From: CAYQMF01 sp964418595
Lineage (GTDB): Bacteria; Planctomycetota; UBA1135; UBA2386
NCBI GenBank assembly: GCA_964418595.1
Contig: CAYQMF010000108.1
Span: forward strand, 1 to 24,519
Reading direction: 5' to 3'
DNA: 24,519 nucleotides
Position 1 is the first letter of the stretch; every line of letters begins with the position of its first letter. Made by a program: the position numbers and the translations under genes. Positions 16,953-24,519 of this stretch are shown here, piece by piece. The notes beneath the pieces are model-generated. The model did not search any database. It had not been told where the DNA came from and saw only the letters and a list, made by a program, of their open reading frames with translations.

Positions 16953-18146
16953 GTGCTTCGGACCGCAGTCTTCGCGCTCCTCCTCCTGACCGTCCTGGTC
17001 GGGCCGCCACGAGCCCAGGCGAGCGCACCGCGCGTGTGCGGCGAGCTGCACGCCGCCGGGGACATCCGCGTGCTCCTGGTGTGGGGGAGCGACCGGGAGC
17101 GCGGGCGCGCCGAGGGGTTCCTGCTCGGGCCGGAGCTGCGCGAGGTCTTCCAGAGCTTCCTGCTCGAGACGGTGGTGAAAGCACCGTGGCTCTGGAACAG
17201 GGTCGTGCGCCGCGTGGTGACCAGCAAGGTCGCGGTGCCGGGCTGGGTGACGGAGCGTTGCGAAGGCCTGCTCGCCGGCATGCAGGCGCGCGACCCGGCG
17301 CTGCTCCGCGTCGCGAGCCTGGACCGCGAGTTCGTCGTCGACGATCTCGTCGCCGCGACCGTCGTGCCCGACCTCATGGGGCTTGCCTGTTCCAGCGTCG
17401 TGGTCCTGCCGCCGCGCAGCGGGAGGGCCGCGGTCGTCGCCCGCAACCTCGACTACTTCGCGTCGGACGCGCTGCTGCGCCACTCGATGCTGATCGTGCA
17501 CGCGCCGCGCCCGGGACGAGCGGGCTTCGTCGCCGTCGGCTGGCCGGGGCTCGCCGGGCAGTTGACCGCGTTGAGCGAGGACGGCCTGTTCGCGTCCCTG
17601 CACGATGTGCCGCTGCGGGTTCCGACCCGTACGGCAGTGACTCCGCGCGTGTGCGCGCTCGAGGCGATGCTCACGACCGCGCCGCGCGCGCGCGAGGACC
17701 GCGCCGAGGACCTGGCGACCTTCCTGCGCGGCCATCGCTTCGGCATGGGGGGCAACGTGCTCGCCGCGTGGCCCACGGGTGCGGCGGTGTTCGAACTGGA
17801 CGGTGCGGACAAGGACGGCGGGGTGACCGTACGTCGCCCGGACGCAGAGGCGGCGTGGCTCGCCTGCACGAACCACTTCCGCGCGCGCTCGACGCCCGTG
17901 CGCTGCAGCCGGTACGCCGCGCTCGTCGCTGCACTCGGGGATGCCGAGGACGTGGTGCGGGCCGCCGACCTCGCCGAGCTGATCCGTGCTGGCGAGGTGA
18001 AGCTGACCCTGCACCAGGTCGTCGCCGACCTGGGCGCCATGACCGTCCAGGCGCGCGTGCGCCGCAGGGTGCGCGGCGAGGCGTGGAGCGAGTCCGGAGT
18101 CGTGTCGGTGCGGGAGTGGATCGAGCGCGCGGCGGCGCATCGCTGA
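16953..18146 (+). CDS. Secreted C45-type Ntn hydrolase / acyltransferase-like protein
   Basis: A 397-residue exported protein 7 nt after pstB2, so probably in the pst operon. Seen: the signal peptide VLRTAVFALLLLTVLVGPPR with cleavage near AQA; then WGSDRERGRAEGFLLG (44-59), matching the RG-x3-G region of acyl-CoA:6-aminopenicillanate acyltransferase-like (C45) and related phospholipase-B-like proteins. LACSSVVVLPP, with Cys146 as candidate autoprocessing nucleophile, is followed by VVARNLDYF (161-169), the grNxD strand of the Ntn fold. TNHFRA is at about 309-314. Start: GTG 16953 with AGG at 16944-16946. The family hydrolyses or transfers amide and ester-linked acyl groups. A role in releasing nutrient from lipids or amides during phosphate limitation would fit its place, but that is guesswork. 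Confidence 0.8.
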   Translation: MLRTAVFALLLLTVLVGPPRAQASAPRVCGELHAAGDIRVLLVWGSDRERGRAEGFLLGPELREVFQSFLLETVVKAPWLWNRVVRRVVTSKVAVPGWVTERCEGLLAGMQARDPALLRVASLDREFVVDDLVAATVVPDLMGLACSSVVVLPPRSGRAAVVARNLDYFASDALLRHSMLIVHAPRPGRAGFVAVGWPGLAGQLTALSEDGLFASLHDVPLRVPTRTAVTPRVCALEAMLTTAPRAREDRAEDLATFLRGHRFGMGGNVLAAWPTGAAVFELDGADKDGGVTVRRPDAEAAWLACTNHFRARSTPVRCSRYAALVAALGDAEDVVRAADLAELIRAGEVKLTLHQVVADLGAMTVQARVRRRVRGEAWSESGVVSVREWIERAAAHR

Positions 18147-18214
18147 CTGCCGACCCCGTGGCCCCTCATTGACAGATCCAGACGCGCGGACGAGCATCTC
18201 CGCATCCCCTGACC

Positions 18215-18221
18215 GAAGGAG
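18215..18221 (+). promoter_or_regulatory. Ribosome-binding site deciding the start at 18228/18231
   Basis: GAAGGAG is the strongest Shine-Dalgarno match in this part of the window. It lies 6 nt before TTG 18228 and 9 nt before GTG 18231; GTG is taken as the start. Confidence 0.6.
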
Positions 18222-18230
18222 TCCCCATTG

Positions 18231-19832
18231 GTGGCGCGTCTGGCTCTCCTGTGCGTGGTCGAATTGGTTGTCGTCGTCGCGCTGGCGGTGGCGGTGTTTG
18301 CGTCGCCGGGATGGTCGGAAGGTCGTCCGGTCGATGCGGGCCCCGCGGCCGGCGCGCCTCCGACGCCGGAAGCAACCCTCACCGCCAACACATCGAAGCC
18401 GCCCTCCGCGCTCCCGGCTGCTGGCGAGTCGCCGTATCCGCCGGCGCGGACGCAGGTGAAGGAGACCTGGCGTGCCGACGATCCGGTGGGAGTCCTGCTC
18501 ACGGGAACCCTGTGCCTTCGCGACGGCAAGCCGGCGGAGGCCAGCGTCACCCTGTCCCGGGCGAAGGTGCGCACGACCGCGAGCGCGGCCGCGGACGGGA
18601 CCTTCGCGCTCGTCGGTCTCCAGCCGGGCGAATGGACAGTCACGCTGCGTGGCACGACGGTCGTCGAGGCCACGGAAACGCTGATCATCACCGACGAAGC
18701 CGTGCAAAGGCACGACTTCGTCCTCGCGGCGTCGTACGCCGTGGCCGTGCGCATCGTGACGCCGGAGGGAAAGGACGGCACCAGCGCGCTGCGCAAGGCG
18801 CTGCCGTGGTGGGGCGACTGGTTCGTGGCGGGTCAGGCCGAGCGCTTTCCGGAGCGGCTGGCGCCGACCGACTACGGCGCCGTCTTCGCCGGCGACGCCA
18901 GGTGGAGCGGCGAGATGAACCCTGTCAACGGGGCGGCGGGTACGCTGCACGTGACCTCGCTGCCGGCGCACGTTGCGCTCCTGCACCGTCACCTCGTGCT
19001 GCAGCAGAAGGTCGTGGAGCCCGGCCAGGCGGACGTCGAGTTCGTGGTCGACGTCGACGCCCTGAAGAGGCTGGCGGGGTCGGCGATGGTGCGCGTGCTG
19101 GACGCCGTCACCGGCGAGCCGCTGGCCAAGGCGCGCGTGGCGATGAACACGTCCAACCGGGGCGGGATGGGCTTGCCGGTAGACGCCGACGGACGCCGGG
19201 TGCTCGAGGGCCTGTCGCCGGGGCTCCTGCACTGCGAGATCAGCGCTGCGGACCACGAGTCGATGTACGCGACGGTGCGGATCGAGGTCTCCGAGCGGCT
19301 CGACCTCGGCGAAGTGCGCCTCGGACCGATGGTGCCATTCCAGGGCACGCTGCTGGATGCCGAGGGCAGGCCGGCGTCGACGGGGAACGTCACGTGGGCC
19401 GACCTCAAGTGGCGGACGCAGCCCACCGCCTTCGCCACCAACCGGCATGCAGGCATCGACGCCGACGGCGTGTTCACCCTGTGGAACACCGGCCGCGGCC
19501 TGCTCACGGTCACCGCGCGGGACCAGACGGGAAACGTGGCGGTGGGCGTGTTCGACAATCCGCCGCCGGCGCCCGTCGTCTTGCGACTGGCGGCCCCGGG
19601 CGAGTGCCTCGTGCGGCGACCGGTCGACGCGACGCGGGCCTTCACCGTGACCCTGTTCGATGCGGCGCAGCGTCCGATCGCCGCGCACGCGCTGGATCCG
19701 CGGCAGACCTCGCTGCCGATCCGGCTCCCCTTCGGCGCGTACACCTACGAGGTGGACGACGACGAGGGGCGCTCGTTGCAGCGCGGCGCGCTCACGTTCA
19801 GTGCGGCCCCTTGCACCCTGGAGATCCGATGA
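18231..19832 (+). CDS. Membrane-anchored carboxypeptidase-regulatory-like protein, paralogue 1
   Basis: A 533-residue surface-type protein. Seen: one N-terminal hydrophobic span with no obvious cleavage site, ending near AVAVFASPGW; a Pro/Ala/Thr-rich linker to about residue 75; then beta-sandwich repeats. The first, at about 90-170, reads LTGTLCLRDGKPAEASVTL then TTASAAADGTFALVGLQPG, the pattern of a CarboxypepD_reg-like domain. A second and a third are near 285-330 (VLDAVTGEPLAKARVAM, DADGRRVLEGLSPG) and 365-400 (GTLLDAEGRPASTGNV). No catalytic motif is seen. It probably displays a binding surface outside the membrane. Its stop overlaps the next gene as ATGA, and that gene is a diverged tandem copy of the same length. 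Confidence 0.8.
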   Translation: MARLALLCVVELVVVVALAVAVFASPGWSEGRPVDAGPAAGAPPTPEATLTANTSKPPSALPAAGESPYPPARTQVKETWRADDPVGVLLTGTLCLRDGKPAEASVTLSRAKVRTTASAAADGTFALVGLQPGEWTVTLRGTTVVEATETLIITDEAVQRHDFVLAASYAVAVRIVTPEGKDGTSALRKALPWWGDWFVAGQAERFPERLAPTDYGAVFAGDARWSGEMNPVNGAAGTLHVTSLPAHVALLHRHLVLQQKVVEPGQADVEFVVDVDALKRLAGSAMVRVLDAVTGEPLAKARVAMNTSNRGGMGLPVDADGRRVLEGLSPGLLHCEISAADHESMYATVRIEVSERLDLGEVRLGPMVPFQGTLLDAEGRPASTGNVTWADLKWRTQPTAFATNRHAGIDADGVFTLWNTGRGLLTVTARDQTGNVAVGVFDNPPPAPVVLRLAAPGECLVRRPVDATRAFTVTLFDAAQRPIAAHALDPRQTSLPIRLPFGAYTYEVDDDEGRSLQRGALTFSAAPCTLEIR

Positions 19833-21430
19833 GCAGTCCCGTTCCGTGGCTGCGGCCGCTGCAGGTCGTGGCGATCTCGCTCGGCGTCGTGCTTGCCGCC
19901 TTGCTCGTGGCATGGATGCGGATGGAGCCGATTTCAGCCGCCCTGAAGCTCGGCCCGGCAGGGGCGCGCAATGAGACCGCTGCTGTCTCGAGTCCCGACC
20001 TGCGTCATGAGGCGCCCGGGCCGACCGCGAGCCTGCCCGACGCCGCGCGGGATGTGGTGTCGGCCGCCGCGACCCCAGCGGACTCCGCCGCCGTGCTCTT
20101 CGGCTCGGTCACACGCGAGGATCGTTCGCCGGTGACCAAGGGATTCTTGTTCCTCTACCGCGATGACAAGCACGTGGGCACCGCAGCGCTGCGCGATGGG
20201 GCGTTCTCGTTCGCGGGTCTGCACCGGGGCGTCCACCGCCTGAACACGCGCATCGACGACGAGCTGCCGGTCGAGCAGGACGTTGTCCTGGCGGCGGCCA
20301 CGACGCGCGTCGACCTCGTCCTCGCCAAGCCATGGCTGCTCACCGTGAACGTCGTGACACCGGAGGGCACGCCGCTGCTGCCAGAGGTACAGAAGGCTGT
20401 CAGTCGCCCCTACCTCCGCAGCATCGTCGCCTGCGCGTGCAAGGAACCGATGGCCGGCGACCTGCCGCCATCCAACAGCGCGGAGGTCAGGACCGGCGTC
20501 GGCGCCTTCCGCGGCGGTGACCCGTTCGGCGAGAGGGGCGCGCTGCCGAAGCAGACGCTGGGTGTGCTCACCTTGCCGTCGATCGCGCCCCTGCACATCG
20601 CTCTTCTCCTCCGCAATCACGTCATCGCCCAGTTGCCCGCGTCGCCGGGACAGACGGAGATCACGTTCACGCTCGGCGTGGAAGCCTTCCTCGCAAGGCT
20701 TGCCAGCGTGCGCGTGCGGCTCGTCGACGCCGCTGGCAATCCGGTGGCACCCGCGACCGTCGCCCTCAACGACGCGCAGACGGGTGGTGGCGGCAAGAAG
20801 GTCGACGCGGAGGGGCGTGCGACCCTGGATCACCTCACGCCGGGCCGCCTCGACCTCGAGGTCGGACACGCGACGCTCCGCGCCCCGCGCGTGCAGGTCG
20901 ACGTGGCGCCAGGCGCCAACCTGGATCTCGGTGACATCGTGCTCGTGCCCGGTGTGCCGGTGGCGTTCGACCTGAGCAACTTCGAGGGCAAGGGCAGTGT
21001 GTGGTTCCATCCGCTCGATCCGCCGCGTCCCGGCTGGACGGCGAAGCCGGGCTACGTGTCGCTCGACAATGGCAAGGCGCAGACCCACTCGCTGCATCCG
21101 GGGCGGTACGGGATGTACGCGTCGGCCACGAACGGCGTGGCAGTCCTGGAGGTGGACGCTAGCCGCGCTCCGCCCGCGCCCATCCGGTTCGACCTCCGCC
21201 GCGGAGCGCCCCTGCGCATCGAGTACGCGGTGACCACCGGCGCGGTCGGGCTCGAGCTCTGGAGCGAAACGGGGTTGCTGGTCCGTCGGCGGAACACCAC
21301 GACCTCGATGCGCGAGTCCGTCGAACTGCCGGCGGGCACCTACACCGCCGCGATCACCGATGCGATGGGAGGCACGACGCGCCGCACGATCCGGCTGACC
21401 AGTGCGGGGGCATCGTTGGTGATCCCGTAG
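19829..21430 (+). CDS. Membrane-anchored carboxypeptidase-regulatory-like protein, paralogue 2
   Basis: A 533-residue protein, the same length as its upstream neighbour and built alike: N-terminal span (LQVVAISLGVVLAALLVAWM), linker to about residue 85, then beta-sandwich domains. Corresponding landmarks are FGSVTREDRSPVTKGFLFL, VVTPEG, LTLPSIAPLHIALLLRNHV (matching TSLPAHVALLHRHLV in paralogue 1), VDAEGRATLDHLTPG and LDLGDIVL. Sequence identity is low, so the duplication is old. It differs by a CACKEP segment near residue 205 and a C-terminal half ending in a beta-rich ELPAGTYTAAITDAMGG. Start: ATG 19829 overlaps the previous stop (ATGA). The frame is open upstream across the whole first paralogue, but that part is a shadow. 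Function unknown; co-expression with paralogue 1 suggests a pair. Confidence 0.8.
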   Translation: MSSPVPWLRPLQVVAISLGVVLAALLVAWMRMEPISAALKLGPAGARNETAAVSSPDLRHEAPGPTASLPDAARDVVSAAATPADSAAVLFGSVTREDRSPVTKGFLFLYRDDKHVGTAALRDGAFSFAGLHRGVHRLNTRIDDELPVEQDVVLAAATTRVDLVLAKPWLLTVNVVTPEGTPLLPEVQKAVSRPYLRSIVACACKEPMAGDLPPSNSAEVRTGVGAFRGGDPFGERGALPKQTLGVLTLPSIAPLHIALLLRNHVIAQLPASPGQTEITFTLGVEAFLARLASVRVRLVDAAGNPVAPATVALNDAQTGGGGKKVDAEGRATLDHLTPGRLDLEVGHATLRAPRVQVDVAPGANLDLGDIVLVPGVPVAFDLSNFEGKGSVWFHPLDPPRPGWTAKPGYVSLDNGKAQTHSLHPGRYGMYASATNGVAVLEVDASRAPPAPIRFDLRRGAPLRIEYAVTTGAVGLELWSETGLLVRRRNTTTSMRESVELPAGTYTAAITDAMGGTTRRTIRLTSAGASLVIP

Positions 21431-21526
21431 GCGCGGCCAGAAAAGACGACTCGGCGCTCGCCTCCGGGTCCGCGCCAGCCACCCTCGCGCGCTACCATCG
21501 CCCCGGTTCCTGCCCGGACTCCACCC

Positions 21527-24289
21527 ATGCTCGCACACCTCGGCTCGCTCGCCGCGCTTCCGCTCCTCGTCGCGCTTCTGGGTGCCCAGGCCCAGGTCGC
21601 CGACACCACCTTCTCGGTGAAGCGCGGCCACTACGCGCAGGCCTTCGATCTGGTGATCGCCACCGCGACGCCGGGGGCGACCGTGCGCTACACGCTCGAC
21701 TGCAGCGATCCGACCACGTCGACCCGTTTCGCCGAGGGCCTCGACGCCGTCACCGTGCGCATCGACCCGCAGGGCACGAACAACGGGTTGCGGCCGCTCA
21801 CGCCGGCGGTCGTGGTGCGCGCGTACGCCTACAAGACCGGGATGACGCGGACCAATGTCGACACGCAGACCTACATCTTCGTCGATCGCGTTGTCGTCCA
21901 GACGCGGCCCACCGGCTTCCCGAGCACCGTCGCCTTCGACATGGACCCGAACGTGGTGAACGCGGCCGCGTACACGGCGCGGATCCGCGATGATCTGCGC
22001 AGCCTGCCGTCGATGTCGGTGGTGGCGGAGCACGCGCACGTGTTCCTCAGCGGCGGCATCCTCACGGCCGGCCAGGGCACGATCGAGGTGCCCGGCTCGA
22101 TCGAGATCATGCACCTAGGCGGACGAGACGATCAGGTCGACTGCGGACTGACTCCGCACTCGTGGATCCAGCAGAAGCGTTCGATGCGCGTGTACTTCCG
22201 CACACAGTACGGCGCGGACATGTGGCGGCACGATCTGTTCCGCGCCAGCGCCGAAGGCCACGCCGTCGGCGTCAAGAGCTTCGACGGCCTCGTCCTGCGC
22301 GCCGGCTTCAACGACGGGCTCCTCTATGGCGAGCGCGCGCGCGCCGGGCGCTACTCGTTCATGGTCGACGACCTCGGCCGGCACAGCCAGCTCGCGATGA
22401 CCGGCTGGGCGCCGCGCGGGATCTTCGTGCACCTCTACCTCAACGGCCTGTACTGGGGCCTCTACAACCCGATCGAGCGCCCGGAGTCGGGCTACTGGTC
22501 GGACTGGTTCGGCGGCAGCAAAGCCGACTACTTCGCGCGCAATCACGGCGGCCCGCTCGATGGCAGCCCGACCTGGTTCAACGGGCTGATCTCCGGCGCC
22601 GGCAACTGGAGCACGGTGCTCGCGCGTCTCGACGTGCCTGCGTTCTGTGACTACATCCTCTACTGGACGTTCTGCGGCGGTGGCGACTGGCCGAGCACGT
22701 CGGGGGGCAACAACAACTGGTACGCCGGCAATCGCATGCTGCCGGTGCCGGGCAAGGTCCGCTTCTTCTGCTGGGACAGCGAGGACTCGTGGATCAACCT
22801 GCCCAACCGGCCCGGGGCGCCGCTCGACGGTGCGCGCATCTGTCGCGACCTGCTCGCCGGCAACTTCGACATCTCGCTCCTGTGGCGCGGCGTGCAGGTC
22901 GTGGGCGACTTCCGGCTGGCCTTCGCGGACCGCGTCTACAAGCACTGCTACAACGACGGCGCGCTCAGCGAAGACGCGATCCGCGCCCGCTTCGACGACA
23001 TGGCGCGCGGCGTCGACCACGGCGCGGTGGGGGAGTCGGCGCGCTGGGGCCGCTTCGACCCGCGCGGCGTGACCTGGACCCGCGACGGCGACTGGTTCCC
23101 GTACACGCAGGCCATCCGCCAGATGTTCGTGGGCAACACGCAGCAACTGGTCGCCGCCCTGCGGGACACGAGCGTGCCGGTGACGCACCCGGCGCTGTAC
23201 CCCGCGTTCGAGCCGCCACTCTTCCAGGTGGGCGGCCAGCCGATCACCGTCACCGAGGCCTGGGTCGCACCCGGCCAGCAGATCGATCTCGTGCGCAGCA
23301 CCGCGATCGGCTGGATCTACTACACGCTCGGCGGCGGCGACCCGCGCGCGCCCGATGGCACCCCCATCGGCACCAACGGCGGGAGCGGCACGTCGGTGAC
23401 CATCCCCGCCGACACCATCCTGCGCGCGCGCATCTACGACGGCGCCGCGTGGAGCGCGCTGCACGAGCTGACCCTGCGCGTGCGCGCGGGCCTGCCCGTC
23501 GTCGAGATCCACGAGGTGCTCGCCGAGAACACGCAGGGTCGCCGCGACGAGGCGGGCGACTTCGACGACTGGATCGAACTGCGCAACCGCGGCCTGCTCC
23601 CCGTTCCCATCGCCGGCTACCACCTCAGCGACGATCCATCCGTGCCGACCAAGTGGACCTTCCCCGCCGGCGTCGTCGTGCCGGCGGGCGGCAGCGTGCT
23701 GGTGTGGGCCGACAACGAGACGGAGGGGCCGCTGCACGCCACCTTCCGGCTCAGCGGCCAGGGCGAGTCGGTGGTGCTGGCGGCGCCCGGCGGCGCGATC
23801 GTCAGTCGCGTCGACTTCGGCGCGCAGCGCGACGACGTGTCGTTCGGGCGCCTGGAGACGGAGCCGTCGATCCTCGCGCACTTCCCGCGCCCGACGCCGA
23901 TGCGCGCCAACCGCCCCAACCCTTGCGGCCATGTCCCGTACGCGCCCCTCGACCACGCGGCCAACCCGCTCGAACTCGTCGGCAAGGGCATCCCCTCGCT
24001 CGGCGACGCGCTGCGATACGACCTCGAAGGCCTCGCGCCCGGGAGCGGCGCGGTGCTGGCGTTCGGCACCGCCGCCGCGCACGTGCCCATCCCCGGCCTC
24101 GGCACGGTCCTCGTCGCGCCGCTGGTCCTGCTGTCGGCGACCGCCGGCACCGACGGCGAGGCCCGCTTCGCGATCCCCGTGCCCGACCAGTGGCACCTCC
24201 GCGGCGCGGTCGCGTACGCACAGGGGGCGGGTGCGGCTGGCGGCGGAGTGAGCCTGAGCAACGGGGTTTGCTCGCGCCTCAGCCAGTGA
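21527..24289 (+). CDS. Secreted CotH-kinase / chitobiase-like / lamin-tail protein
   Basis: A 920-residue exported multidomain protein. Seen in order: signal peptide MLAHLGSLAALPLLVALLGA; a chitobiase/hexosaminidase C-terminal-like beta domain at about 28-125 (GATVRYTLDCSDPTTS); a CotH-type kinase domain at about 165-500 with YLNGLYWGLYNPIERPE, GGNNNWYAGN and the metal/ATP-site-like FFCWDSEDSW; a second chitobiase-like segment near 585-630 (IGWIYYTLGGGDPRAPDG); a lamin-tail domain at about 660-770 (VVEIHEVLAENTQG, DDWIELRNRG, GYHLSDDP); and a C-terminal 100-residue domain ending VSLSNGVCSRLSQ. CotH kinases phosphorylate secreted or spore-coat proteins; here the target would be extracellular. 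The last domain resembles tails found on many secreted planctomycete proteins and could be a sorting or surface module (inference). ATG 21527 lacks a clear Shine-Dalgarno sequence. Confidence 0.9.
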   Translation: MLAHLGSLAALPLLVALLGAQAQVADTTFSVKRGHYAQAFDLVIATATPGATVRYTLDCSDPTTSTRFAEGLDAVTVRIDPQGTNNGLRPLTPAVVVRAYAYKTGMTRTNVDTQTYIFVDRVVVQTRPTGFPSTVAFDMDPNVVNAAAYTARIRDDLRSLPSMSVVAEHAHVFLSGGILTAGQGTIEVPGSIEIMHLGGRDDQVDCGLTPHSWIQQKRSMRVYFRTQYGADMWRHDLFRASAEGHAVGVKSFDGLVLRAGFNDGLLYGERARAGRYSFMVDDLGRHSQLAMTGWAPRGIFVHLYLNGLYWGLYNPIERPESGYWSDWFGGSKADYFARNHGGPLDGSPTWFNGLISGAGNWSTVLARLDVPAFCDYILYWTFCGGGDWPSTSGGNNNWYAGNRMLPVPGKVRFFCWDSEDSWINLPNRPGAPLDGARICRDLLAGNFDISLLWRGVQVVGDFRLAFADRVYKHCYNDGALSEDAIRARFDDMARGVDHGAVGESARWGRFDPRGVTWTRDGDWFPYTQAIRQMFVGNTQQLVAALRDTSVPVTHPALYPAFEPPLFQVGGQPITVTEAWVAPGQQIDLVRSTAIGWIYYTLGGGDPRAPDGTPIGTNGGSGTSVTIPADTILRARIYDGAAWSALHELTLRVRAGLPVVEIHEVLAENTQGRRDEAGDFDDWIELRNRGLLPVPIAGYHLSDDPSVPTKWTFPAGVVVPAGGSVLVWADNETEGPLHATFRLSGQGESVVLAAPGGAIVSRVDFGAQRDDVSFGRLETEPSILAHFPRPTPMRANRPNPCGHVPYAPLDHAANPLELVGKGIPSLGDALRYDLEGLAPGSGAVLAFGTAAAHVPIPGLGTVLVAPLVLLSATAGTDGEARFAIPVPDQWHLRGAVAYAQGAGAAGGGVSLSNGVCSRLSQ

Positions 24290-24303
24290 GGGCGCGTCGG
24301 GGT

Positions 24304-24352
24304 TCCTCTTTGTTTCTCTCCTCTCTCTCTCTCTTTCTCTTTCTCTCCTTCT
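24304..24352 (+). repeat. Polypyrimidine (CT) tract
   Basis: Almost uninterrupted C and T on the plus strand, with a (CT)n core at about 24316-24334 followed by TTTCTCTTTCTCTCC. It begins 15 nt after the stop of the CotH-type gene. A weaker pyrimidine tract lies in the spacer at 2881-2935, and both are followed by a CTGGTTC-like segment. Confidence 0.7.
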
Positions 24353-24382
24353 GGTTCCGTCTCTCCGTCCTTCCGTGTCGCA

Positions 24383-24401
24383 CGCGGCGCTCGGCGCCGC
24401 G
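24383..24401. terminator. GC hairpin, possible terminator of the CotH-type gene
   Basis: CGCGGCGC (24383-24390), TCG loop, GCGCCGCG (24394-24401): a perfect 8-bp stem, followed by pyrimidine-rich CTTCGGTCTTCC but no T-run. A second hairpin follows at 24452-24466 (CGGCGC-TTC-GCGCCG). Termination activity is uncertain. Confidence 0.35.
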
Positions 24402-24466
24402 CTTCGGTCTTCCTCTCTGCAGGATGACAGAAGGCGCGGCTGTCGACAGCGCGGCGCTTCGCGCCG

Positions 24467-24500
24467 TGTCGTGCGCCACGCTTCTTGGGACCACGCGCGC
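24467..24500 (+). repeat. Short dispersed repeat, copy 2
   Basis: TGTCGTGCGCCACGC then TTGGGACCACGCGCGC, close to 2736-2769 in the same orientation. It directly follows the hairpin at 24452-24466. Confidence 0.4.
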
Positions 24501-24519
24501 CACTCTCGGTGAGACGCAC

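Larger units (their letters stand above)
24290..24519. other. Non-coding right end
   Basis: I see no gene in these 230 bases. Minus-strand frames across it are Arg/Glu/Lys-rich products of the polypurine strand (RKREREER type) and lack gene features. The stretch holds a polypyrimidine tract, two GC hairpins and a short repeat, listed separately. Confidence 0.6.

Noticed and set aside
18251..19828. Frame of the second surface paralogue open across the whole first paralogue (1059 codons)
   Set aside because: The upstream half is an out-of-frame shadow of paralogue 1, and a membrane anchor and coupled ATG mark the start at 19829.
22115..24196. 693-codon open frame on the minus strand opposite the CotH-type gene
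   Set aside because: Shadow of a well-supported gene; composition is Arg/Val/Ala-rich without motifs.

Overview
The window is GC-rich DNA (by eye about 70% GC, with strong G/C preference at third codon positions) from a bacterium that secretes many proteins. The lineage signs are a CotH/lamin-tail secreted protein with a C-terminal tail seen in secreted proteins of some planctomycetes, large membrane-embedded spermidine-synthase-like proteins, gingipain-like (C25) proteases and carboxypeptidase-regulatory-like surface proteins. Together they suggest a high-GC planctomycete or a similar lineage. This is inferred from gene content only; there is no rRNA gene in the window.

Left part (1-7907): the 3' end of an asparagine synthase-type amidotransferase overlaps a GT4 glycosyltransferase, probably the tail of a cell-surface glycan cluster. 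A small secreted protein of unknown function follows, then a spacer of about 320 bp with no convincing gene. A 912-residue membrane protein with a spermidine-synthase/methyltransferase core lies on the minus strand, divergent by only 20 bp from a Nudix hydrolase. After it comes a probable alpha/alpha-barrel secreted protein.

Middle (7908-10419): endonuclease III (nth) is bracketed by two inverted pairs of one imperfect palindromic repeat, four copies in all. A C25-type secreted cysteine peptidase follows. It converges on a membrane-anchored SGNH hydrolase, and a hairpin with the peptidase stop codon in its loop separates the two.

Right-centre (11674-18146): a tight phosphate-uptake operon in the order pstS-phoU-pstC-pstA-pstB1-pstB2, followed 7 nt later by a secreted C45-type Ntn hydrolase. 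Two components depart from the textbook system. PhoU is fused to a domain resembling low-molecular-weight phosphatase/arsenate reductase that has lost its catalytic Cys and Arg. The ATPase is encoded by two different genes with complementary defects: PstB1 keeps the LSGGQ signature but lacks the Q-loop Gln and switch His, while PstB2 keeps Walker A, Q-loop, Walker B and switch His but has lost the LSGGQ signature. Because ABC ATP sites are composite, this predicts a PstB heterodimer with one working and one degenerate site, where PstB is normally a homodimer. This is the most interesting system in the window.

Right end (18231-24519): two tandem, translationally coupled surface-type paralogues of identical length (533 residues), a large secreted CotH-kinase/chitobiase-like/lamin-tail protein, and a non-coding end with a polypyrimidine tract, two GC hairpins and a short repeat shared with the spacer at 2736.
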